DNA of 7,117 nt from contig JAJZHJ010000066.1 in assembly GCA_021804525.1 (NCBI GenBank), positions 1 through 7,117 of the forward strand, in the 5' to 3' direction. The DNA comes from Bacteroidota bacterium. Its GTDB lineage: Bacteria; Bacteroidota; Bacteroidia; Bacteroidales; Paludibacteraceae. A program made the position numbers and the translations under genes. Positions 1-6,134 of this stretch are shown one piece after another. The number at the start of each line of letters is the position of its first letter. Within the stretch, counting starts at the first letter, position 1. Below the pieces are notes generated by a model that worked only from the letters and a program-made list of their open reading frames with translations, was not told the origin of the DNA and did no database searches.

Positions 1-675
1 GCTTCGATCGATGATTTCTGCCGTGACACTTCCAATCAAATCCGATTCTTTTTGATCTTTTCCCCGCGTTCCCATGATAATCAACATCGGATCGCGTTCT
101 TTTGCATACGTTAAAATAACATCTTCCGGTACTCCCTCCCTGATTTCTGTAGTTATTGGAACATTTGGTAATTCGTTGTTCTCCATTTTACGCTTTAATA
201 AGTTGAAAAGATTACGCATATCTGTTTCAGCTTTCCGCACCAATTCTTTTATGGTTTCATTTTCGTAGATATCGTATGACAACGTCTCAGTGAGTTGCAT
301 CATTGAAAATGTCATGCTATAATAACTATGTAGCAATACAATACGTGCTTTCATTGAAGCCGCCATTTTAATGCCTAAATCGCATGTTCGGATTGAATAG
401 TCGGAAAAATCAACCGGAATAAGAATCTCTTTAGGTGTCGTTTTATCCAAAATGTCTTCACCTTGTTGCTGGGCATATTCCATTTCTTCTACCACCATAA
501 GCGCTCGTGCAAGATCATTTTCGGGTATTCTGACACGAATTCCAGCTGAGAGATCATTTGGCAAATCGTTTACAACATGAAGTCTAACTACAATTCCCTC
601 ACGTTCTAATAATGTTTTTAATAGATGCGCGCGTTCCTGTGTGTGAATGGCAATGGTTACAAAATTTGGTTCCAT
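1..675 (-). CDS. Universal stress protein with N-terminal DUF2007-like domain (3' end beyond window)
   Basis: The reverse-strand frame is open from an ATG at 675 to base 1 (225 residues, no stop), so the C-terminus is missing. Residues about 5-65 resemble the small DUF2007-type 'signal transducing' fold (start NFVTIAIHTQERAHLLKTLL, later GIRVRIPENDLARAL). A UspA alpha/beta domain begins near residue 82 with KEILIPVDFSDYS; Asp89 is the usual nucleotide-contacting acid. Near the cut end lies the ATP-binding signature G-x2-G-x9-G-S (Gly202, Gly205, Gly215-Ser216), so this should be an ATP-binding type of Usp. The UspA domain is nearly complete, and I expect only a few dozen residues to be missing. 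Role: cytoplasmic stress or energy-state protein of unknown target. It is transcribed divergently from the PUR-like gene, and a TATATTTG box lies about 40 bases upstream. The Usp assignment is firm; the DUF2007-like label is from pattern memory. Confidence 0.88.
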   Translation of the reverse strand, partial: MEPNFVTIAIHTQERAHLLKTLLEREGIVVRLHVVNDLPNDLSAGIRVRIPENDLARALMVVEEMEYAQQQGEDILDKTTPKEILIPVDFSDYSIRTCDLGIKMAASMKARIVLLHSYYSMTFSMMQLTETLSYDIYENETIKELVRKAETDMRNLFNLLKRKMENNELPNVPITTEIREGVPEDVILTYAKERDPMLIIMGTRGKDQKESDLIGSVTAEIIDRS

Positions 676-715
676 AAATATTGTGTTTTTGAAAGTGCAC
701 CAGCTATAGCCGTTA

Positions 716-723
716 CAAATATA
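716..723 (-). promoter_or_regulatory. Candidate -7 box for the universal stress protein gene
   Basis: On the reverse strand these bases read TATATTTG, an exact match to the Bacteroidetes -7 consensus TAnnTTTG. The box lies about 40 bases upstream of the Usp start codon. No good TTTG -33 element sits 19-21 bases further upstream, so this is a half-supported promoter. Confidence 0.35.
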
Positions 724-761
724 ACTCAAAAAAAACGGTTTTGTATAATCCATCGGTATTG

Positions 762-784
762 AACAATTTTTTATGCTAATTGTT
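762..784. repeat. Inverted repeat in the divergent usp/PUR spacer, possible operator
   Basis: AACAATT at 762-768 is mirrored by AATTGTT at 778-784 with a 9-base spacer. The right arm overlaps the candidate -33 TTTG of the rightward promoter, a placement that would suit a repressor site. The arms are AT-rich and short, so chance is a real alternative. Confidence 0.25.
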
Positions 785-814
785 TGACAAATTAAAATAT
801 TATTCCCATATTTG
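783..814 (+). promoter_or_regulatory. Candidate Bacteroidetes-type promoter for the PUR-like gene
   Basis: TTTG at 783-786 is followed after 20 bases by CATATTTG at 807-814. This fits the Bacteroidetes consensus TTTG / TAnnTTTG with one mismatch, at the first base of the -7 box. The spacing is right and the box ends 34 bases before the ATG, giving a short leader. It is the only place in the window where both promoter elements are seen at proper spacing. Confidence 0.42.
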
Positions 815-848
815 GCAAAGAATTTATGAACACTAAACAGAGATTGCT

Positions 849-1175
849 ATGAGTGAATCTAACTTACAATATGAGAATGGGATTAAAGATCAACAAATCT
901 TTTATTCGAAAGTAATCAAGGCTGGTAAGCGCATTTATTATTTAGACATGAAGCAAAGCCGCTCTGGAGATTATTATTTAGCTATAACAGAAAGTAAAAA
1001 AACGGTGGTTGGAGCTGACCTTACCGCACAAGTTGTTTCCTTTGAAAAACATAAAATCTTTTTGTACAAAGAAGATTTTGAAAAATTTCTTGAGGGGATG
1101 CACGAACTGATTGATCTGATTAATACCAAGAATGAACAATCGGCACTTTCGAATGACTTAGAAAATGAGATATAA
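849..1175 (+). CDS. PUR-alpha-like nucleic-acid-binding protein (DUF3276)
   Basis: This 108-residue protein has a single PUR-type repeat. Basic and aromatic strands (IFYSKVIKAGKRIYYLDMKQ, residues 17-36, then SGDYYLAITESKK) are followed by KHKIFLYKEDFEKFLEGMHE and an amphipathic helix to about residue 92, then an acidic, probably disordered tail. This is the layout of the DUF3276 family, which is widespread in Bacteroidota and related to the Borrelia PUR protein that binds single-stranded DNA and RNA as a dimer. The likely role is a cytoplasmic nucleic-acid-binding or regulatory protein; the target is unknown. The ATG at 849 gives the family's usual length of a little over 100 residues. It stands alone, with its own candidate promoter and a 202-base gap downstream. 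No intrinsic terminator is evident after the stop. Confidence 0.85.
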   Translation: MSESNLQYENGIKDQQIFYSKVIKAGKRIYYLDMKQSRSGDYYLAITESKKTVVGADLTAQVVSFEKHKIFLYKEDFEKFLEGMHELIDLINTKNEQSALSNDLENEI

Positions 1176-1290
1176 CCTGCATTTTACTATATACATGATT
1201 GTCTTACATAAGATTTGTTCTGTGCTCTTTGTGTTCAATCTCCCGTCTAATTGATTTGAGAACCTCAATGGCTCCTTTTGGGAAAATCGT

Positions 1291-1298
1291 TACCTTTG
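1291..1298 (+). promoter_or_regulatory. Candidate -7 box upstream of threonine aldolase gene
   Basis: TACCTTTG matches TAnnTTTG exactly and lies in the 202-base spacer before the aldolase GTG, implying a leader of about 70 bases. There is no TTTG at 19-21 bases upstream; the nearest one (1277-1280) is only 10 bases away. The rest of this spacer (1176-1377) shows no RNA gene, credible small gene or terminator, apart from a short palindrome at 1318-1328. Confidence 0.33.
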
Positions 1299-1317
1299 CC
1301 AACAGTTTATATTTAAA

Positions 1318-1328
1318 GGGAACTTCCC
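1318..1328. repeat. Short perfect palindrome in the threonine aldolase leader
   Basis: GGGAACTTCCC is an 11-base palindrome with 5-base arms around a central C. It stands out in AT-rich surroundings, downstream of the candidate -7 box and about 50 bases before the start codon. It could be an operator half-site pair or chance. Confidence 0.2.
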
Positions 1329-1377
1329 GTAAATGAGACTTGAGTGGATTATTCAATGAAATTTATTCTTTACTATT

Positions 1378-2415
1378 GTGAAAAGTTTTGCAAGTGATAA
1401 TTATTCGGGAGTCCATCCCGCCATTTTAGAAGCAATAACTGAGGCAAATCAGGATCATGCTTCATCGTACGGAAATGATTTTTATACCGAAAAGGCCGAA
1501 GCTGTGTTTCGATCTATTTTTGGAGAAAATATCGATGTGTTATTTGTGTTTAATGGCACTGGCGCTAACGTAGTGAGCCTACAATGCGCCGTGCAATCAT
1601 TTGACTTGGTCTTGTGCGCCGAGACGGCACATATACATTCTGATGAATGTGGCGCTCCCGTCAAAGCAACTGGTTGCATGCTGCGCCCGATTGCTACATT
1701 CGATGGAAAGTTAACGCCAGAGCTGATCGAACCTTATCTAAAAGGATTTGGCAATATGCACAATGTGCAGCCACGCGTGGTTTCTATTTCCCAAACAACA
1801 GAATTGGGAACGATTTATCAAATTGATGAGCTAAAACGTTTATGTGATTTTGCCCATGCTAATGGGTTGGTAGTACATCTGGATGGCGCCCGAATCTCTA
1901 ATGCCGTTGCAGCACTGGGTGTTGACATAAAATCATGTACGGTAGACTGTGGTGTGGATATTATGAGTTTTGGAGGAACAAAAAACGGGTTGTTAATGGG
2001 CGAAGCAATACTGATTTTTAATCCGGCATTATCAGTCAATGCACAATTTATCCGCAAACAAACTACGCAGTTGTTTTCAAAAATGCGATTTATCTCTGCT
2101 CAATTTCTGGCATTATTTGAGCATGATTTATGGCTCACAATGGCGCGTCATGCAAATCGCATGGCACAATTGCTTGCAAGCGAAATTAAACAACTGACAT
2201 TCGTAGATTTAACACAGCCGGTCGAAGCAAACGCGTTGTTTGTCAAACTTCCGGCAGCTATTGTTGCCCCATTACAAAAAAACTTCCCATTTTATTTATG
2301 GGATGAAAAAAACGTAGAAGCCCGCTGGATGTGCTCGTATGACACAACTGAAGAGGAAATTCACCTCTTTGTAAGTCGGTTGAAAGCATTAGCCAAAGAA
2401 CAGCATCTCATTTGA
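1378..2415 (+). CDS. ltaE: Low-specificity L-threonine aldolase (PLP-dependent)
   Basis: This is a fold-type I PLP enzyme of the beta-eliminating lyase/threonine aldolase family (345 residues, family-typical). It would cleave L-threonine or L-allo-threonine to glycine and acetaldehyde in the cytoplasm. Seen in order: the SFASDNYSGVHP N-terminus, FNGTGAN (58-64, cofactor phosphate loop), AHIHSDECGAP (84-94) with the ring-stacking His, HLDGAR (167-172) with the Asp that pairs with the pyridine nitrogen and the substrate-binding Arg, and SFGGTKNG (197-204), whose Lys202 should be the Schiff-base lysine. The start is GTG: the first internal methionine is at residue 101, so no ATG could give the conserved N-terminus. 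No Shine-Dalgarno is visible. The gene lies 64 bases upstream of holB on the same strand, and co-transcription is possible but unproven. Stereospecificity cannot be told from sequence. Confidence 0.93.
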   Translation: MKSFASDNYSGVHPAILEAITEANQDHASSYGNDFYTEKAEAVFRSIFGENIDVLFVFNGTGANVVSLQCAVQSFDLVLCAETAHIHSDECGAPVKATGCMLRPIATFDGKLTPELIEPYLKGFGNMHNVQPRVVSISQTTELGTIYQIDELKRLCDFAHANGLVVHLDGARISNAVAALGVDIKSCTVDCGVDIMSFGGTKNGLLMGEAILIFNPALSVNAQFIRKQTTQLFSKMRFISAQFLALFEHDLWLTMARHANRMAQLLASEIKQLTFVDLTQPVEANALFVKLPAAIVAPLQKNFPFYLWDEKNVEARWMCSYDTTEEEIHLFVSRLKALAKEQHLI

Positions 2416-2479
2416 TTTTAATTTGAAATGAGTAGCGATTGTGTCGTGATTGTGAATGAATAATTAATTGAATTCTACT

Positions 2480-3601
2480 GTGTTTTTCAAAGATATTATT
2501 GGTCAACAAGCTATTAAGCAAAGATTGCAGAATTTAGTGCACGAGGAGCGTATACCTCATGCATTGTTGATAAGTGGAGCTGAAGGCATTGGCAAATTGC
2601 CTTTGGCACTAGCTTTTGCTCAATATGTGAGTTGCGAAAGGCGTACTCACGAGGATGCTTGTGGCTCATGCCCGTCGTGTGTCAAATTTGCCAAATTAGA
2701 GCATCCAGATCTTCATTTCGTATTCCCAATCATTAAAGCCGAAGGCTCTAAAACGGCGATTTGTGATGATTTTGTGTTTGATTTCCGGCGATTCGTTCTC
2801 AATAATCCATATGGGACTAATAATGAGTGGATCAATCGGATTGCTTCTGGTAAACAAGGCATGATTTACGAAGCAGAAAGCAGCGAGATTGTGCGTAAAT
2901 TGAGTCTCAAAACGTATGAGTCAGAATACAAAATCATGATTATTTGGCAACCGGAGCGTATGCACGCTGTATGCTCCAATAAACTGCTGAAAATATTGGA
3001 AGAACCGCCTGAAAAAACCTTGTTTCTGCTGGTTTCCGAACAACCTGATGCGTTATTGACAACAATACAGTCACGCACTCAACGTATCAGTGTACCCTTG
3101 ATTGATCGTGAAGATATGTCAAAAGCCATTCAACGACAATTTAATTTGACGGAAGAACAATCATGGCACGTGGCACGCATTGCCAATGGCAATTTTCACA
3201 AGGCCATCGAAGTGATAGAATCAAGTGAAGAGCAACAGTTTAATTATGATCAATTCGTTTTTTTTATGCGCAAAGCATATCAGCGTAATGTTTTTGAATT
3301 GAAATCTTGGTCGGATATGATGGCTAAAATCGGACGAGAAAAACAAAAAAGTTTCTTTCGTTATGTTCAAAGGATGTTACGAGAAAATTTTGTTCTAAAT
3401 CTTCATCTGGAAGAATTGAACTATTTAAATCAAGATGAGAGCCAGTTTTCTCAAAAATTCTCACCCTTTGTAAACGAACGTAATATTGAAGAAATGATGG
3501 AACAAGTTGCTTTGGCTGAGGCACACATTGAAAGCAACGTGCAAGCTAAAATGGTTTTCCTTGATTTGTCGCTAAAATTCACTCATTTGTTGAAAAAGTA
3601 G
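2480..3601 (+). CDS. holB: DNA polymerase III clamp-loader subunit delta-prime
   Basis: This 373-residue clamp-loader subunit opens with FFKDIIGQQAIKQRL, then IPHALLISGAEGIGKLPLAL (Walker A region, 33-39), a zinc-finger-like cysteine set (Cys52, Cys61, Cys64, Cys67; C-x8-C-x2-C-x2-C), NKLLKILEEPP (167-177) and QSRTQR (197-202, the arginine-finger region of delta-prime). The Walker A has Leu instead of Ser/Thr after GK, and the Walker B DEAD stretch is replaced by IIWQPERM, so it probably does not hydrolyse ATP. That fits the stator role of delta-prime rather than gamma/tau. Bacteroidales delta-prime proteins as I recall them start MFFKD, so I chose GTG at 2480. TTG at 2468 is in frame and four residues longer, a stop lies just before it, and no ATG is available in the first 120 residues. 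The next gene is ricT, the same order as in Bacillus. Confidence 0.92.
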   Translation: MFFKDIIGQQAIKQRLQNLVHEERIPHALLISGAEGIGKLPLALAFAQYVSCERRTHEDACGSCPSCVKFAKLEHPDLHFVFPIIKAEGSKTAICDDFVFDFRRFVLNNPYGTNNEWINRIASGKQGMIYEAESSEIVRKLSLKTYESEYKIMIIWQPERMHAVCSNKLLKILEEPPEKTLFLLVSEQPDALLTTIQSRTQRISVPLIDREDMSKAIQRQFNLTEEQSWHVARIANGNFHKAIEVIESSEEQQFNYDQFVFFMRKAYQRNVFELKSWSDMMAKIGREKQKSFFRYVQRMLRENFVLNLHLEELNYLNQDESQFSQKFSPFVNERNIEEMMEQVALAEAHIESNVQAKMVFLDLSLKFTHLLKK

Positions 3602-3609
3602 TAACTTTG
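3602..3609 (+). promoter_or_regulatory. Candidate -7 box for ricT
   Basis: TAACTTTG matches TAnnTTTG exactly and begins immediately after the holB stop codon, about 110 bases before the ricT ATG. A TTTG at 3586-3589 is too close (12-base spacer) to be a proper -33. If real, ricT can be transcribed independently of holB. A weaker alternative, TATTTTTA at 3696-3703, would leave almost no leader. Confidence 0.33.
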
Positions 3610-3719
3610 CCTCTTGTAGTCGTATGGATACTTTCTTCCGTGTATGCGGATGATTTTGTATCAATTGCAATTTTCGCAAACAAAAGAAACGACAGTATTT
3701 TTATTTAGAACGTCTTACA

Positions 3720-4859
3720 ATGGATTATATATCATCCCCCGGCGGTTGCCGGATGAATAAAAAAGGAACTCAACACAATTCCGATAAAAAACTAAGCACC
3801 TTCGACTGGTTGTGCGACCTGCAAGAAACGCATGACGATTGTTCTTTTGTGGAAGTGCAGTTTAAAAACACGCGTAAAGGCTATTATTTAAATAGCAACC
3901 AGTTGAAACTTGAAAAAGGCGATATGGTAGCTGTCGAAGCAACTCCGGGTCACGATATTGGTGAAGTAACGCTCACAGGCCGTTTAGTGGAATTGCAAAT
4001 GCGTAAAAATGGAATCAACTCCAAAAAAGCAGAAATTCGCAGAGTATATCGCAAAACACGTCCGGCTGATTTAGAGAAATATGAAGAGGCTAAAGCCAAA
4101 GAACACACTACAATGATCAAGGCCAGGTGTCTTGCGTCCGATCTTCATCTCAATATGAAAATAGGAGATGTGGAATATCAAGGGGACGGCAACAAAGCCA
4201 TTTTTTATTACATAGCTGACGAACGGGTTGATTTTCGCCAATTGATTAAAGTTTTAGCAGAAGAATTTGGCATCCGCATTGAAATGCGACAAATAGGAGC
4301 GCGACAAGAGGCCGGACGTATTGGAGGAATAGGTCCTTGCGGCCGTGAATTGTGCTGCTCAACATGGATGGGTAATTTTGTTTCTGTGGCCACTAATGCT
4401 GCTCGATATCAAGACTTGTCGACGAATCCTCAAAAATTGGCCGGACAGTGTGCTAAATTGAAATGCTGCATCAACTATGAATTAGATACATACATTGATG
4501 TTCAGAAAGATTTCCCCTCAAAAGAATTGCCGCTTGAAACCAAGACAGGAACTTTTTTCCATTTCAAAACAGATGTGTTTAAGCGTCAAATGACCTATTC
4601 GTCAGCTCCGGGAATGGCTGCAAATTTAGTTGTTCTCTCTGTCGATCGCGTGAAAGAAATTCTTGCTCTCAATCGCAAGGGTGAGAAAGTGAGTGCATTA
4701 GAAGAAAAAGAGGAGAAAACAAGTGTTGTCAATGTTGATTATCAAAACGTTGTCGGGCAAGACAGTCTCACTCGTTTTGACCCTGCTAAAAAGAAAAAGA
4801 ATAAATCTCGATTCAAAAAACATGGTTCCGCAAATCATCCGCAATCTGATAATTCATAG
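3720..4859 (+). CDS. ricT: RicT/YaaT-like PSP1-domain protein
   Basis: This 379-residue PSP1-family protein is related to Bacillus RicT (YaaT). Residues about 110-195 hold the conserved PSP1 C-terminal region (e.g. GDGNKAIFYYIADERVDFRQ). Then come GIGPCGRELCC (203-213) and GQCAKLKCC (242-250): six cysteines at 207, 212, 213, 244, 249 and 250. Bacillus RicT has the same C-x4-CC pair and, with RicA and RicF, carries iron-sulfur clusters and affects RNase Y-dependent mRNA processing. The N-terminal extension (about 40 residues, with a GGC at 8-10) and the lysine-rich tail (356-367) go beyond the Bacillus protein; Bacteroidales homologues I recall share the MDY...GGC start, favouring ATG 3720 over the Met at 3753. 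It follows holB by 118 bases and overlaps gldH by 38. The family is firm; the biochemical role in Bacteroidota is inferred. Confidence 0.88.
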   Translation: MDYISSPGGCRMNKKGTQHNSDKKLSTFDWLCDLQETHDDCSFVEVQFKNTRKGYYLNSNQLKLEKGDMVAVEATPGHDIGEVTLTGRLVELQMRKNGINSKKAEIRRVYRKTRPADLEKYEEAKAKEHTTMIKARCLASDLHLNMKIGDVEYQGDGNKAIFYYIADERVDFRQLIKVLAEEFGIRIEMRQIGARQEAGRIGGIGPCGRELCCSTWMGNFVSVATNAARYQDLSTNPQKLAGQCAKLKCCINYELDTYIDVQKDFPSKELPLETKTGTFFHFKTDVFKRQMTYSSAPGMAANLVVLSVDRVKEILALNRKGEKVSALEEKEEKTSVVNVDYQNVVGQDSLTRFDPAKKKKNKSRFKKHGSANHPQSDNS

Positions 4860-5298
4860 CATTTTGACTGGATTTGGTTTGTTACTCATCGGGTGCAACT
4901 CCAATTCTCTCTATAATCGATATAGGTCATTACCTAATGACGGGTGGAGCAAAGATAGCGTTGTCTATTTTAACTTTACCGTTCATGACACAGTTTCGCG
5001 ATACAATGTGATTGTTACCTTGCGGCATCGAACAACATATCCTTACCAAAATTTTTGGATGTTTATTGATGAAATGTCACCAAATAAAACTATTGTAAAG
5101 GACACAGTAGAATGTTATCTAGCAGATGATAGAGGTAGATGGTTGGGGAGAGGATTGAGCATTTACTCCATGCCTGTGTTGATTGCTCATGATAAGCAGT
5201 TTAAACATGTCGGGAATTATACGTTCTCTATTCGTCAGGGAATGCGTGATGACGTGTTAACAGGAGTAGACGCCATTGGGTTGGAAATTTCAAAATAG
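4822..5298 (+). CDS. gldH: GldH-type gliding motility lipoprotein
   Basis: This 158-residue predicted lipoprotein has a hydrophobic signal peptide (about 8-23) ending in the lipobox LLIGC, with Cys25 as the lipidation site. The mature part has the GldH pattern: YNRYRSLPNDGW after the Cys, then YPYQNFWMFID (73-83), LADDRGRWLGRG (100-111) and IRQGMRDDVLTGVDAIGLEI (137-156). GldH is required for gliding in Flavobacterium but also occurs in many non-gliding Bacteroidales, so its presence does not prove motility. I chose ATG 4822 because it places a normal signal peptide at the N-terminus; the frame is open upstream to 4723, but that would put 33 unrelated residues ahead of the signal. It overlaps the end of ricT by 38 bases in another frame, suggesting co-transcription and possibly translational coupling. 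No acidic export signal follows the Cys. Confidence 0.85.
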   Translation: MVPQIIRNLIIHSILTGFGLLLIGCNSNSLYNRYRSLPNDGWSKDSVVYFNFTVHDTVSRYNVIVTLRHRTTYPYQNFWMFIDEMSPNKTIVKDTVECYLADDRGRWLGRGLSIYSMPVLIAHDKQFKHVGNYTFSIRQGMRDDVLTGVDAIGLEISK

Positions 5299-5336
5299 CG
5301 ACGGATTACATTGTATCTTCATAAACTTACATTATT

Positions 5337-6113
5337 ATGCAAATCACCATAATTGGAGCTGGAAACATCGGCGGAGCCATTGCCAAAGGATTATTTCAAC
5401 AAAAAAATGCTTCAGGCCAATTGCAAGTTTGCCTGTCGGATGTCAATAAGGAGAAATTGGAACAAGCGGCTTCCTTTTGCGACCAAACATTTACGAACAA
5501 CGTACAAGCCATTGCCGAAGCAGATATTATTATTATTGCAGTGAAGCCTTGGTTAGTGGAAATTGTGCTTGAAGAGATTAATGAATCTCTGAATCCGGAG
5601 CGGCATATCTTGGTTTCTGTTGCTGCCGGTGTCACTTTAGAGACAATCAATCACCGTCTGCAATATGTCTTTCCCATTTATCGCTTGATACCAAACACAG
5701 CTATTGCGCTCGGGGCAAGTATGACGCTAATTGCATCTCAAAATACTACCGATGAACAAGATACGTTGATTGGTAGTTTCTTTGAAAAATTAGGGAAAGT
5801 GTTGTTTATGCCTGAAACGTTGATGAGTGCTGCAACATCATTAACTTCGTGTGGCATTGCGTATGCTTTGCGATATATTCGAGCTGCAACAGAAGGAGGT
5901 GTGGAGATGGGATTCTCGGCGACGCAAGCACAAGAAATGGTGGCACAAACTTTAATTGGTGCTGCTACACTGTTACTGCATAATAAAAGCCACGCAGAGG
6001 CAGAAATTGATAAGGTGACTACTCCAGGAGGTCTTACTATTAAAGGATTGAACGCGATGGAAGAGGCAGGATTTACTCGTGCTGTTATCGCAGGTCTCAA
6101 GGCAAGTAGATAG
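5337..6113 (+). CDS. proC: Pyrroline-5-carboxylate reductase
   Basis: This 258-residue enzyme carries out the last step of proline synthesis, reducing 1-pyrroline-5-carboxylate to L-proline with NAD(P)H in the cytoplasm. The N-terminal Rossmann fold starts MQITIIGAGNIGGAIAKGLF (GxGxxG at 7-12). It is followed by IIIAVKP (65-71), SVAAGV (94-99) and RLIPNTAIALGASMT (116-130). The C-terminal dimerisation domain contains the family signature around KVTTPGGLTIKGLNAMEE (226-243), which holds the substrate-binding TPGG(L/Y)T segment. Length is normal and the start at ATG 5337 falls directly on the nucleotide-binding strand. It lies 38 bases downstream of gldH on the same strand and may be the last gene of that transcript; a weak TATCTTCA box at 5314-5321 could give it its own promoter. 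It converges with the sirtuin gene, with only 21 bases between the stops. No other proline genes are in view. Confidence 0.94.
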   Translation: MQITIIGAGNIGGAIAKGLFQQKNASGQLQVCLSDVNKEKLEQAASFCDQTFTNNVQAIAEADIIIIAVKPWLVEIVLEEINESLNPERHILVSVAAGVTLETINHRLQYVFPIYRLIPNTAIALGASMTLIASQNTTDEQDTLIGSFFEKLGKVLFMPETLMSAATSLTSCGIAYALRYIRAATEGGVEMGFSATQAQEMVAQTLIGAATLLLHNKSHAEAEIDKVTTPGGLTIKGLNAMEEAGFTRAVIAGLKASR

Positions 6114-6134
6114 TTTTCAAAATAAAGCATTTGT

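Noticed and set aside
74..268. Small rightward open frame inside the universal stress protein gene
   Set aside because: It is antisense to a well-supported Usp domain and has no family resemblance.
1176..1377. Possible small RNA or small gene in the spacer before threonine aldolase
   Set aside because: No stable stem-loops, no T-tract terminator and no open frame with a credible start; only a -7-like box and a short palindrome are visible.
2407..2432. Hairpin CTCATTT / AAATGAG spanning the end of the threonine aldolase gene, as an intrinsic terminator
   Set aside because: The 7-base stem is AT-rich with a 12-base loop, starts inside the coding sequence, and is not followed by a T tract.
3616..3659. 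Imperfect direct repeat (GTATGGATACTTT and GTATGCGGATGATTTT) in the holB-ricT spacer
   Set aside because: The match is short and gapped, and two copies in AT-rich DNA are expected by chance.
3662..3675. Palindrome AATTGCAATT in the ricT leader as an operator
   Set aside because: It is short and made mostly of A and T in AT-rich DNA, with no second copy seen at other promoters in the window.
4723..4821. Longer version of gldH starting 33 codons upstream
   Set aside because: It would bury the signal peptide behind residues encoded by the ricT frame; the ATG at 4822 gives a normal lipoprotein N-terminus.
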